Below are positions 7,087 to 14,677 of a stretch of DNA of 24,848 nt, one piece after another. Location: the NCBI GenBank assembly GCA_039805725.1, contig JBDLTT010000037.1:1-24848 (forward strand). Reading direction: 5' to 3'. The notes under the pieces are model-generated. The model made no database searches, was not told where the DNA came from, and saw nothing but the letters and a program-made list of their open reading frames with translations. Position 1 is the stretch's first letter; every line of letters starts with the position of its first letter. The stretch comes from Fluviibacter sp039805725 (GTDB taxonomy: Bacteria; Pseudomonadota; Gammaproteobacteria; Burkholderiales; Rhodocyclaceae). Both the position numbers and the translations under genes were made by a program.

Positions 7087-8555
7087 CACGGACGCTCCGA
7101 ACGCGGGTCGAGCGCATCACGCACGGCATCGGCCAGAATGTTGGCGGCCAGCACCAGCACAACCATAAAGATAAAGGCTGCTGTCAGCGTCCACCAGACC
7201 ACCGGCTCGCGCGACAGTTCCATACGCGCGTTGTTGATCATCAGCCCGAAGCTGAACATGGTGGGGTCGACCCCGATGCCGATATACGACAGCACCGCCT
7301 CAGCCAGTACCAGCGAGGAAAACTCCATAACCATGGTGATGAGAATGATGGGGAAGACATTCGGCAAAATATGCCGCAGCAAAATGCGCCCGGCACTCAC
7401 GCCAAAGGCTCTGGCGGCTTGCACATATTCATATTCGCGCATCTTGAGCGATTCACCGCGGAGCAGCCGGGCGATCCCGGTCCAACTGGTCATGCCCAGA
7501 ATGATGCAGAGTGAAAGGAGGCGTACATCGCCCCGCTCCACGGCCGTGGCAAACCACTCCGGGTGATTGTCGAGCATGACTTGGATGCTGAGTACCGCAG
7601 CAACAATCAGTAACACACCGGGGATTGCGCTTACGGTCGTGTACACGTATTGAATGGCATCATCGACCTTACCCCGAAAGTAACCGGCGGCCAGACCCAG
7701 CACCACACCGATCGGCAAAGTGACGAGCGTCGGCACCAGACCGATCACCAGTGCTGTGCGCAGACTCTTCAGCACCTGATAGAGCACATCCTGCCCGACC
7801 TTGTCGGTACCGAAGACGTGAAAGTTGTCACTCAGTGAGGCCATCACGCCTGCGAGAATGAAAATCAGACTTAGGGTAATCAGTGTCCATCGACGCGCGA
7901 CCGGGTGGTTATAGCGAGATTGGGGCGCAGCGCGACGACGCCAGCGGTGCAATGCCAGCCCGATGAATGCAAGTACGGCAAAAGCGCCGAGGCCACCAAG
8001 CGCCCCCACGGCTAAGCGCTTGGCGACGTCTATCCAGTAGACCGAGGCACTCACCGGGCCTGGGGGGAAAGCCTGACCCGCGACTTTGAGACGTGGTGCT
8101 TCACGACGGACTTCCACATTCCCGTCGGGCAAGGCGATGGTTACCGGTTCCAAGGCCGACAGATTAACGGCCAGGGGTGCCGAGTAGGTTTTTTCGTAAC
8201 TATCGCGCAGGCCACTCAGGAGCAAATCGAGTACCGAGTTCACCTCGACCGCATAGCGCACCTCTGTCGATTGAGGCGCGCCCGAGTCCTCTATCAAAGC
8301 CGGTAATGGTTGACGGAAGTGGATCGAGTCGAGCAAGGCAAACGACGCTGCGACGGCGAGCACCACCGCCGAGACCACGGCCAGTCGTTGCTGGAAAACA
8401 TTGCGCCAAACATCACGCTGCAGTGGCGACCGGAGAATCAGCACGAGGCCAACGACAAAGCCAAGGAATAGCAGCCAGAGCAAGGCGTCCGTGACCAGAC
8501 AGACCCAGAGGCTGTCGCGCAGAATGAGAAAGAAATCGATCGGATCCATCATCAT
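7086..8555 (-). CDS. Peptide-type ABC transporter permease (DppC/YejE class) with long N-terminal extension
   Basis: This is one of two membrane subunits of the importer. The C-terminal 270 or so residues are a standard binding-protein-dependent permease: FGTDKVGQDVLYQVLKSLRT at the start of the domain and an EAA loop (EYVQAARAFGVSAGRILLRH, then ILPN) contacting the ATPase. At 489 residues it is about 150-190 longer than usual DppC/OppC proteins. The extra N-terminus has two membrane segments (about 20-42 and 58-78), a periplasmic stretch of about 100 residues, and a third segment (about 185-205) before an Arg-rich linker. Three consecutive ATG codons (8555, 8552, 8549) open the frame. The first overlaps the upstream permease stop as ATGA. 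The role of the extension is unknown. Confidence 0.9.
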   Translation of the reverse strand: MMMDPIDFFLILRDSLWVCLVTDALLWLLFLGFVVGLVLILRSPLQRDVWRNVFQQRLAVVSAVVLAVAASFALLDSIHFRQPLPALIEDSGAPQSTEVRYAVEVNSVLDLLLSGLRDSYEKTYSAPLAVNLSALEPVTIALPDGNVEVRREAPRLKVAGQAFPPGPVSASVYWIDVAKRLAVGALGGLGAFAVLAFIGLALHRWRRRAAPQSRYNHPVARRWTLITLSLIFILAGVMASLSDNFHVFGTDKVGQDVLYQVLKSLRTALVIGLVPTLVTLPIGVVLGLAAGYFRGKVDDAIQYVYTTVSAIPGVLLIVAAVLSIQVMLDNHPEWFATAVERGDVRLLSLCIILGMTSWTGIARLLRGESLKMREYEYVQAARAFGVSAGRILLRHILPNVFPIILITMVMEFSSLVLAEAVLSYIGIGVDPTMFSFGLMINNARMELSREPVVWWTLTAAFIFMVVLVLAANILADAVRDALDPRSERP

Positions 8556-9532
8556 TTCAACCGGATACGTGGATCAACCCATGTGTACGACAGATCGGTC
8601 AGGATCAGACCGACGAGATACAACACCGACCCCAGAAAAACCATGGCACGGACAACGGCAAAGTCCTGCGCCGCGATGGCGTCGATGGTGTAACTGCCCA
8701 GACCCGGAATACCGAAGAAGGATTCCACCAGCAGCGAGCCGAGAAACAGCGAGGGAATCACCACCACCACGCCGGTGAGGATGGGAATCAGACCATTACG
8801 CAACACGTGCCCGAACAGGACGCGCGCATCAGACAAGCCTTTGGCGCGTGCCGTGCGCACGTAGTCGCGACCAATTTCTTCCAGAAAGATGGTTCGGTAC
8901 CAACGGGTAGATCCGCCGATGCCTGCGACAATACTCACGGCGACCGGCAGAACGAGAAAGTGCCACGCCGTCCAGGGGTTGCTCTCGTAGCCGGAGATAG
9001 GCACCAGTTTCAACACCCGGGCAAACACGAACTGCCCGCCGATGATGAAAAACAATGACGAGATCGACATCAGCCCCACACAGAGTACGACGCCGGTGCG
9101 ATCCAGCCAGGTACCACGAAACAACACCAGCATGAGCGCCAGGCTGATGGTGAGACCGAGGCCAATGACAAAGGTAGGCAGCGCGATGGCCAGCGAGGGC
9201 CCCATACGTTGCCGGATTTCCTGGCCGATTTCGCGACCATCTTCACTGCGGCCAAACTCCCCGGCAAACAGCCTCATGGATTTATCGAAGAAGATCGTGT
9301 CGGTCACCTGCTGCAGCGCGGTGGCTGACTCATTGATGAAGAGCGGCTTGTCATAACCGCGTGCCGCCTTCCACTGCGCAATCGCCTCGGGGGTGACTCG
9401 CTTGACGCCCAGTTGCATGCGGGCCATGTCGTCGGGGCTGTTGACCATGAAGAACAGCGCGAAAGTGATCAGGTTCACCCCGATCAGAATCGGCACGGCG
9501 TAGAACAGTCGACGCAGAAGATAACGCAGCAT
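8552..9532 (-). CDS. Peptide-type ABC transporter permease (DppB/YejB class)
   Basis: This 326-residue inner-membrane protein is the partner permease. It opens with the family's MLRYLLRRLFYAVPILIG segment, then a periplasmic loop of about 90 residues, then the permease core. The EAA loop RDYVRTARAKGLSDARVLFG is followed by HVLRNGLIPILT, and the C-terminal DLSYTWVDPRIRLK is the usual ending (YxxxDPRI). ATG 9532-9530 overlaps the upstream gene's TGA by one base. Its own TGA overlaps the next ATG. Assignment to the DppB class is firm; substrate is inferred only from the operon type. Confidence 0.93.
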   Translation of the reverse strand: MLRYLLRRLFYAVPILIGVNLITFALFFMVNSPDDMARMQLGVKRVTPEAIAQWKAARGYDKPLFINESATALQQVTDTIFFDKSMRLFAGEFGRSEDGREIGQEIRQRMGPSLAIALPTFVIGLGLTISLALMLVLFRGTWLDRTGVVLCVGLMSISSLFFIIGGQFVFARVLKLVPISGYESNPWTAWHFLVLPVAVSIVAGIGGSTRWYRTIFLEEIGRDYVRTARAKGLSDARVLFGHVLRNGLIPILTGVVVVIPSLFLGSLLVESFFGIPGLGSYTIDAIAAQDFAVVRAMVFLGSVLYLVGLILTDLSYTWVDPRIRLK

Positions 9533-11751
9533 CAGTCTCCCCTCACGCGGTTACCAAAGGCGTCCAGCCCGGATCGGGAACGATAGGCACGCACTGCCGG
9601 CCAGAGGAGCGCCAGCACACCGGCGACCAGCACGGCGAATGGCCAGAGGAGTGGCTTATTCCATTCTTGACGCAAGGCTTCGCGACGGTCGGCATCCACA
9701 CGCTCATATTTGAGCGTGTTACTGGCCACATTATTAAGTTTGAAGTTCTGCAACCAGCTGTGCTGCAAGACATAGGTCTTAGGGTAGAACCAGTAGATCC
9801 ATGGTGCGTCCTCACGCACCAGTCTGAGCATACTGTCGATGACATTCTGACGCGCTGGCCCGTTCGGCATATTCACCATAATCCGGAACAATCGATCGAA
9901 CTCGGGGTTGTTGTAGTTGGCCGTGTTCTCACCGCCGTGTGCCACTTTACCTTCCGGTCCATAGAGCAGGAAGAAGAAATTTTCCGGGTCAGGATAATCG
10001 GCATTCCAGCCAAGGAAGTACATTTGCGCACTGCCCTTACGCAGCTTTTCCTGGAAACGATTGAAGTCGGTACTACGCACAACAAGCTGAACCCCAATTT
10101 GATTGAGTTGGCGCGACATCCAGTCCATGGTCGACTTGTCGCCCAGCCCGCCTGATGTCGTGTCCAGATTCAACACCAGTGGGCGACCCGTCTGTCGATC
10201 ACGGCCATCCGGCCACCCCGCCTGCGCCAGCAGGGCCTTGGCTTCTTTGATACTGCGTCGTTGGGGTGCGCCGTCTTTCCAGGTATAAACCACCGGGTTC
10301 ATGCCGGCCTGTCCGGACTGATGACCGAAGATGCCCGGCGGAATCGGCCCCATACCCGGCTGACCCCGGCCATTCAAAAAGATGGAAATGAACTCTTCCT
10401 GATCGAGGGCGATTGAAAGTGCCTGACGCAGGAGCTTGGCGCGACGCTGCTCTTCGTGCGTTTTACCACCCACGACCGGATCCAGCAGATTGAATCCCAG
10501 GTAATAGACCGAGGTACGCACCGAGGTCTGCAAACGAATGCCCTGCGCTGCCATCGCCGGCGACACGTTGACGTCGCCCGTGACGGTGACGCGCACCGCC
10601 TGGTCAAAGCTATCGGACGAAATGCCCGATTCGTCGTAATAGCCCTGCAGGAATTTATTCCAGTACGGCAGACTCTCTTTCTCACGACTGAACACCACGC
10701 CGTCGATCAAGGGCAATTTTGCATCACAACTCTCAAGCAGGCCAGCGGCCGCATCTCCGGGTTCGCCCTGACAGGGATAGCGTTCGTCGTGAAAGTTGGG
10801 GTTACGCGCCAGCTCGATCCGCGAGTTCGGGTTGTTGTGCACCATCATGTAGGGACCGGTACCCACCGGCCAGGTATCGATGCGCACGTTGCTCCGGCGT
10901 AATGCCGGCTGACCATAAAACTGATCGACCTCCCGTGGCACCGGTGCAAAGAAGTTCATGGCCAGCCAGTAAATGAACTGCGGGTATTTCCCGTTAAGGG
11001 TAATTTCCAAGGTGCGGTCATCGATGGCCACCGCACCCGGCAGCGGCAATGGATCCAGGTCGACCCACACCCCCGGCTGCGCGGCGATTTGAGCTTTGAT
11101 CTCATCGGACAGTGCCTGCAGGCCCTGAATATGTTCACCCATCATCCCGAAAATCGGCGACTGCACGGCGGGATGCGCCAATCGTTTGATCTGATAGACG
11201 TAGTCCTGAGCCTTCAGCAGCCGCGTGCCCGGATCCGCCAGCGCCATAGGGCCAGCGGCGCCCTGCACGGCGCGCGCCTGACGGCCATCGAGATTCATAT
11301 AGCGCGGCGTGCCATCGGGGTTTTGGCTAAAAGCCGGGTGCGGCTGATACTGCACACCGCCGCGCAGTTTCATCCGGTAGACCGTCCGTCCGATTTGATC
11401 GGCCGGGGTAGCTTCGCTGGCCGGACGACCCGATTGGTCAAAGTAACGGATCTCCGGCATGGCTTCGAGCGTGGCCGGAATGAGCGTATAGGGCCGTTTC
11501 AGATAGTGGTACTGCAGGGGCGGCTCGTATATCTGCGCAATAAAGCCAATTTCACTGTTGGAGTAGGCAATGGCCGGATCCAGATGCTTCGGGCGCTCGG
11601 AGAAACTGGTGTAGATCTTGTTGTTGCCACGTTCGGTCGACGGATACGGATCATTCCATTCAGACCCGCAACCGGCCAATACCGGCAGGCACAGCGTCGC
11701 CAGCAACAGCGACCGAACCCTTCGACAAGAGACATTCCACAAAAAAAGCAT
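9532..11751 (-). CDS. ABC transporter solute-binding protein, family 5, lipoprotein with C-terminal membrane segment
   Basis: This 739-residue protein should capture the substrate (probably a peptide) in the periplasm for the downstream permeases. The N-terminus has a lipoprotein signal ending in LPVLAGC (Cys about 28). The body is an SBP_bac_5 protein: LDPAIAYSNSEIGFIAQIYE near the start, VGTGPYMMVHNNPNSRIELA in the middle, and YFLGWNADYPDPENFFFLLY towards the end. Unlike ordinary OppA/DppA/YejA proteins it ends in a hydrophobic segment (WPFAVLVAGVLALLWPAV, about 700-720) with a short Arg-rich cytoplasmic tail. It is therefore probably tethered at both ends. It lacks the HG(I/L)S.FGDLKY-type start of YejA, so I do not use that name. 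ATG 11751 has only AGG directly before it; TTG at codon 4, eight bases after AGGA, is an alternative. First gene of a four-gene operon. Confidence 0.9.
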   Translation of the reverse strand: MLFLWNVSCRRVRSLLLATLCLPVLAGCGSEWNDPYPSTERGNNKIYTSFSERPKHLDPAIAYSNSEIGFIAQIYEPPLQYHYLKRPYTLIPATLEAMPEIRYFDQSGRPASEATPADQIGRTVYRMKLRGGVQYQPHPAFSQNPDGTPRYMNLDGRQARAVQGAAGPMALADPGTRLLKAQDYVYQIKRLAHPAVQSPIFGMMGEHIQGLQALSDEIKAQIAAQPGVWVDLDPLPLPGAVAIDDRTLEITLNGKYPQFIYWLAMNFFAPVPREVDQFYGQPALRRSNVRIDTWPVGTGPYMMVHNNPNSRIELARNPNFHDERYPCQGEPGDAAAGLLESCDAKLPLIDGVVFSREKESLPYWNKFLQGYYDESGISSDSFDQAVRVTVTGDVNVSPAMAAQGIRLQTSVRTSVYYLGFNLLDPVVGGKTHEEQRRAKLLRQALSIALDQEEFISIFLNGRGQPGMGPIPPGIFGHQSGQAGMNPVVYTWKDGAPQRRSIKEAKALLAQAGWPDGRDRQTGRPLVLNLDTTSGGLGDKSTMDWMSRQLNQIGVQLVVRSTDFNRFQEKLRKGSAQMYFLGWNADYPDPENFFFLLYGPEGKVAHGGENTANYNNPEFDRLFRIMVNMPNGPARQNVIDSMLRLVREDAPWIYWFYPKTYVLQHSWLQNFKLNNVASNTLKYERVDADRREALRQEWNKPLLWPFAVLVAGVLALLWPAVRAYRSRSGLDAFGNRVRGD

Positions 11752-11786
11752 CCTGCAAGTCTAACTGATCTCCCCCGGCTTCAACG

Positions 11787-11792
11787 TATAAT
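11787..11792 (+). promoter_or_regulatory. Probable -10 element of fabI
   Basis: TATAAT at 11787-11792 would give a leader of about 26 bases before ATG 11825. No convincing -35 hexamer is at 16-18 bases. The 73-base gap is shared with the divergent ABC operon. Confidence 0.5.
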
Positions 11793-11824
11793 CACTTTAT
11801 TGTTACTGGTGCTAAGGAGTCATC

Positions 11825-12616
11825 ATGGGTTTCCTCGCTGGCAAGCGTATTCTGATTACTGGTTTGCTCTCCAAACATTCGATCGCCTACGGTATTGCCA
11901 AGGCCTGCCATCGTGAAGGTGCGACTCTGGCATTTACCTTCCAGAACGAACGTTTTCAGGAGCGCGTCGCCAAGTTTGCCGATGAATTCGGCAGCAAGCT
12001 GGTGTTTCCCTGTGATGTCAGCGTCGATGCCGACATCGACAACCTCTTTGCCGCCCTCGGCAAAGAATGGGATGGCCTCGACGGCCTGGTGCACTCCATC
12101 GCGTTTGCCCCGGGCGAAGCCCTCGAAGGCGATTTCCTCGACGGCATTACCCGGGAAGCCTCGCGCATCGCCCATGACGTTTCTGCCTACAGCTTTGCCG
12201 CGCTGGCCAAGGCGGCTCGCCCGATGTTGCTGAAGGGAAACAACCCGGCACTGGTCGCCCTGACCTACCTGGGCGCTGAACGCGTCATGCCCAACTACAA
12301 TCTCATGGGTATGGCCAAGGCCAGCCTGGAAGCAGCAACCCGTTATATGGCTGCTTCGCTCGGCCCGCAGAACATTCGTGTGAATGCCATTTCGGCCGGC
12401 CCGATCAAGACGCTGGCTGCCTCGGGCATCGGTAGCTTTGGCAAGCTGCTGCAACATAATGCCAAGGTCGCCCCGTTGCGCCGTAACGTCACGACGGATG
12501 AAGTCGGTAACGTGGCCGCCTTCCTGCTGTCGGATCTGGCCAGCGGGATGACTGGCGAGATCACTTACGTGGATTCGGGCTTCAATATCACGGCGCTGGG
12601 TGCTGAGGAAATCTGA
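11825..12616 (+). CDS. fabI: Enoyl-[acyl-carrier-protein] reductase (NADH)
   Basis: FabI reduces trans-2-enoyl-ACP in the last step of each fatty-acid elongation cycle, in the cytoplasm. The 263-residue protein is full length. The N-terminus GFLAGKRILITGLLSKHSIAYG is the FabI variant of the dinucleotide-binding Rossmann motif. Catalytic residues are visible as Tyr148 (TYLGAER) and Tyr158-x6-Lys165 (YNLMGMAK), matching E. coli Tyr146, Tyr156 and Lys163. SAGPIKTLAASGI is the substrate loop. Residue 93, in HSIAFAP, is Ala where E. coli has Gly93, a position where substitutions alter triclosan and diazaborine response. A strong AAGGAG (11814-11819) fixes the start. It is monocistronic, ending at a terminator shared with the convergent ppiD-like gene. 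Confidence 0.97.
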   Translation: MGFLAGKRILITGLLSKHSIAYGIAKACHREGATLAFTFQNERFQERVAKFADEFGSKLVFPCDVSVDADIDNLFAALGKEWDGLDGLVHSIAFAPGEALEGDFLDGITREASRIAHDVSAYSFAALAKAARPMLLKGNNPALVALTYLGAERVMPNYNLMGMAKASLEAATRYMAASLGPQNIRVNAISAGPIKTLAASGIGSFGKLLQHNAKVAPLRRNVTTDEVGNVAAFLLSDLASGMTGEITYVDSGFNITALGAEEI

Positions 12617-12648
12617 CACCTCGGAGGGCTGGCCCAACAAAAAACAAA

Positions 12649-12678
12649 AAGGCCGGGAGTGCGCTCCCAGCCTTTTTT
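12649..12678. terminator. Bidirectional terminator between fabI and ppiD-like gene
   Basis: GGC and GGGAG (12651-12659) pair with CTCCC and GCC (12664-12672) around a TGCG loop with one mismatch. Six T follow (12673-12678) and an A-rich run (12638-12650) precedes it, so it can act on both strands. Confidence 0.88.
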
Positions 12679-12690
12679 ATGCGCACCAGA

Positions 12691-14118
12691 TTACTGCTTG
12701 TCGTTTTCCGCCCGCTTGGCAATCTTCACCGGATGTCGATCGCGCAGCGCGACCATCAGGCTAATCACATCGGCCTGCTGCAGGAATCGCTGATAGGCGA
12801 CGCCGATCTGGGCACGCTTTTCATCGGATAGTGCAGCACCGGCTTTGACACCGCTGACTTTGTAAAGGCTATAGCCCTCACCGCTGACGCCACCGGCATA
12901 GGCCGGGAAACGGGCGGTCTCGACGGCAGAGACCAGTTGCATGGCATCCGGACTGAGGCCGTTTGGCTGCAGACGGGAAACAGACTTGGCTGCACCCCAT
13001 TTGATGTCCACCGATTTACCGGCTTTGAGGTCAGCCAGCTTGGTTTCGCCGTCAGCCGTCGCTTTTTCAACGGCGGCTTTACGCGTCAGAAAATTGCGGA
13101 TGTCGCCAGAAACCGATTCAAAGGGACGCAGCGATACCGGTTCATAGGCGCTGACGCGGACAGAGACCAGCACATTCGGCGCCACTTCGATCGCCGCGCT
13201 GTTGCGACGATCCTTGAGGCTGGCCGGGTTAAAGATGGCCTGCAGCACCTTCGGGTTGGCCAGGATCCCCTGCGCACCCTGCCCGTTGCTGCTGATCCAA
13301 CCGCTCTCTTCCACTTTCAGGTTGAGTGCTTTGGCGACATCTTTGTAGGTGTCAGACTGTTCATACACCATATTGCTGAAGTTCTCGGATTCTTTGGCAA
13401 CCACCTTCGGATCGCTCAGCACCACATACGACACCTTGACGCGCTCGGGCACCTGAAACTGACGTGTGTTCGATTCATAGAACTGGCGCACGGCGGTGTC
13501 GTCAACGGAGACCGATTTGAGGTAATCGCTAGCCGGCATCAGGGCGGTGGCGACCTCGCGCTCCTGGGTTTCAGCGTCAATGATCTGGTTCAGCTGCGTC
13601 TTCGAAATCTGGGTGGTGGCAGCAACACCACTGACCAGCATCTGCTGGGTCAGATCACGACGCAGATTCTGTTCAAAGGCGCTGGGCGTCATGCCCTGAG
13701 CACGCAGAATCTGTTCGTATTTGGCCGGCGAGAATTTGCCGTTCTCCTGAAAAGCCGGGATCTGGGCGATGAGTTCGCGCAGGATCACGTCGTTGGCGGC
13801 AATGCCCAGACGCTCAGACTCCACAAGCAAGAGCCGTTGCTCGACCAGTTCGTTTAGCACGCTCTGGCGAAACTCCGGTGATTCGAACAGGCGGGCATCG
13901 ACGGCACCACCCTGACGGGCACGAATCTGATCGGCGCGTTCGCGCATGGCGGTATCCAGCTGCTGCATCGTGATCTTACTGCTCCCGACCCGCGCCACTT
14001 CATCGGTGGAAGCGGCATCGCGGAAATAGGAGTCAATCCCCCAGAAGGCGAATGGCAGGGTAATAAGCGCCAGCAGTAGTTGGACAAATTTACGGTGTTT
14101 ATTAACGAGATCAAACAT
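12691..14118 (-). CDS. ppiD: PpiD-like periplasmic folding factor (SurA N-terminal domain), apparently without parvulin domain
   Basis: PpiD-type proteins are inner-membrane-anchored chaperones at the periplasmic exit of the Sec translocon. Residues 1-32 (MFDLVNKHRKFVQLLLALIT, then LPFAFWGIDSYF) give the typical single N-terminal anchor. Residues about 36-240 are the SurA-like chaperone domain: VARVGSSKITMQQLD, LNELVEQRLLLVESERLGI, and FSPAKYEQILRAQGMTPSAF. After PERVKVSYVVLS the sequence goes directly to a C-terminal segment (DVAKALNLKVEESGW, about 255-270). Ordinary PpiD has a further linker and a parvulin isomerase domain of about 100 residues here. The length, 475 instead of about 620, fits that loss. 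It lies 10 bases after the small membrane protein gene, so it may share a transcript. Ribosome site is weak. Confidence 0.85.
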   Translation of the reverse strand: MFDLVNKHRKFVQLLLALITLPFAFWGIDSYFRDAASTDEVARVGSSKITMQQLDTAMRERADQIRARQGGAVDARLFESPEFRQSVLNELVEQRLLLVESERLGIAANDVILRELIAQIPAFQENGKFSPAKYEQILRAQGMTPSAFEQNLRRDLTQQMLVSGVAATTQISKTQLNQIIDAETQEREVATALMPASDYLKSVSVDDTAVRQFYESNTRQFQVPERVKVSYVVLSDPKVVAKESENFSNMVYEQSDTYKDVAKALNLKVEESGWISSNGQGAQGILANPKVLQAIFNPASLKDRRNSAAIEVAPNVLVSVRVSAYEPVSLRPFESVSGDIRNFLTRKAAVEKATADGETKLADLKAGKSVDIKWGAAKSVSRLQPNGLSPDAMQLVSAVETARFPAYAGGVSGEGYSLYKVSGVKAGAALSDEKRAQIGVAYQRFLQQADVISLMVALRDRHPVKIAKRAENDKQ

Positions 14119-14128
14119 GAAGCAGAAC

Positions 14129-14677
14129 CTAATCAGTTGATTTAAAACGACGCGACATTACACCACGGAACACGCTGATTCCGAGGGCGATCACGAGAAT
14201 AGGATCAAAGAGATAATCCCAGAGGTTATCGCTACCCAGCAAATGAAAGCCAAAGGCCATCAGATCCATCGACAGTAGGAACGTTACCCCAGCGGCAATG
14301 CGACCCCAGCGGGCGACCCAGACGACCAGCAACGCCAGCAAGAACCAGGGTTGATAACCGAAGGCATAAGGGTCAAAGGATCCGGAACCCAATGCCAGCA
14401 CATAGAACAGCACCATGCCGCTGAACAAGGCAATGCGCCGCTTCAGAGGGAGCTCGACATGACACCATGTACGCAACAAGTCCGGAAAGCCCAGCCAGGC
14501 AAAGAAAAGGATCCAGGTCGCCGGCGTGAGGTCGCCGGTAAACCCATACACATAGCGCCAGAGCGGTAAGCCACCAAACGGCAACCAGAGCGCCGCCACG
14601 AGCAGCAACACCCAAAAACGGCGACGGATATCAGGCTCGCGATAGAGCGCGGCGAATCTTGTCATCGGCGTCATCAT
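14129..14677 (-). CDS. Small multi-pass membrane protein, unknown function
   Basis: The product has 182 residues. I do not recognise the family. Hydrophobic segments are at about 22-42, 52-70, 82-100, 108-126, 130-150 and 155-172, so it is an inner-membrane protein of five or six helices with a basic C-terminus (SRRFKST). A Trp/Tyr-rich stretch lies between helices 1 and 2 (PLWRYVYGFTGDLTPATW). No catalytic motif is visible. The ATG at 14677 overlaps the stop of the sialidase-like gene (ATGA), which indicates translational coupling. The locus context, facing a glycosyltransferase operon, suggests a role with envelope glycans, but this is inference only. Confidence 0.8.
   Translation of the reverse strand: MMTPMTRFAALYREPDIRRRFWVLLLVAALWLPFGGLPLWRYVYGFTGDLTPATWILFFAWLGFPDLLRTWCHVELPLKRRIALFSGMVLFYVLALGSGSFDPYAFGYQPWFLLALLVVWVARWGRIAAGVTFLLSMDLMAFGFHLLGSDNLWDYLFDPILVIALGISVFRGVMSRRFKSTD

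Noticed and set aside
11792..12640. A 282-codon minus-strand frame opposite fabI.
   Set aside because: FabI is certain on the plus strand; the antisense frame has no ribosome site or recognisable domain.
12937..13857. A 306-codon plus-strand frame opposite the ppiD-like gene.
   Set aside because: Its composition is that of an antisense shadow, and the minus-strand protein has clear PpiD features.
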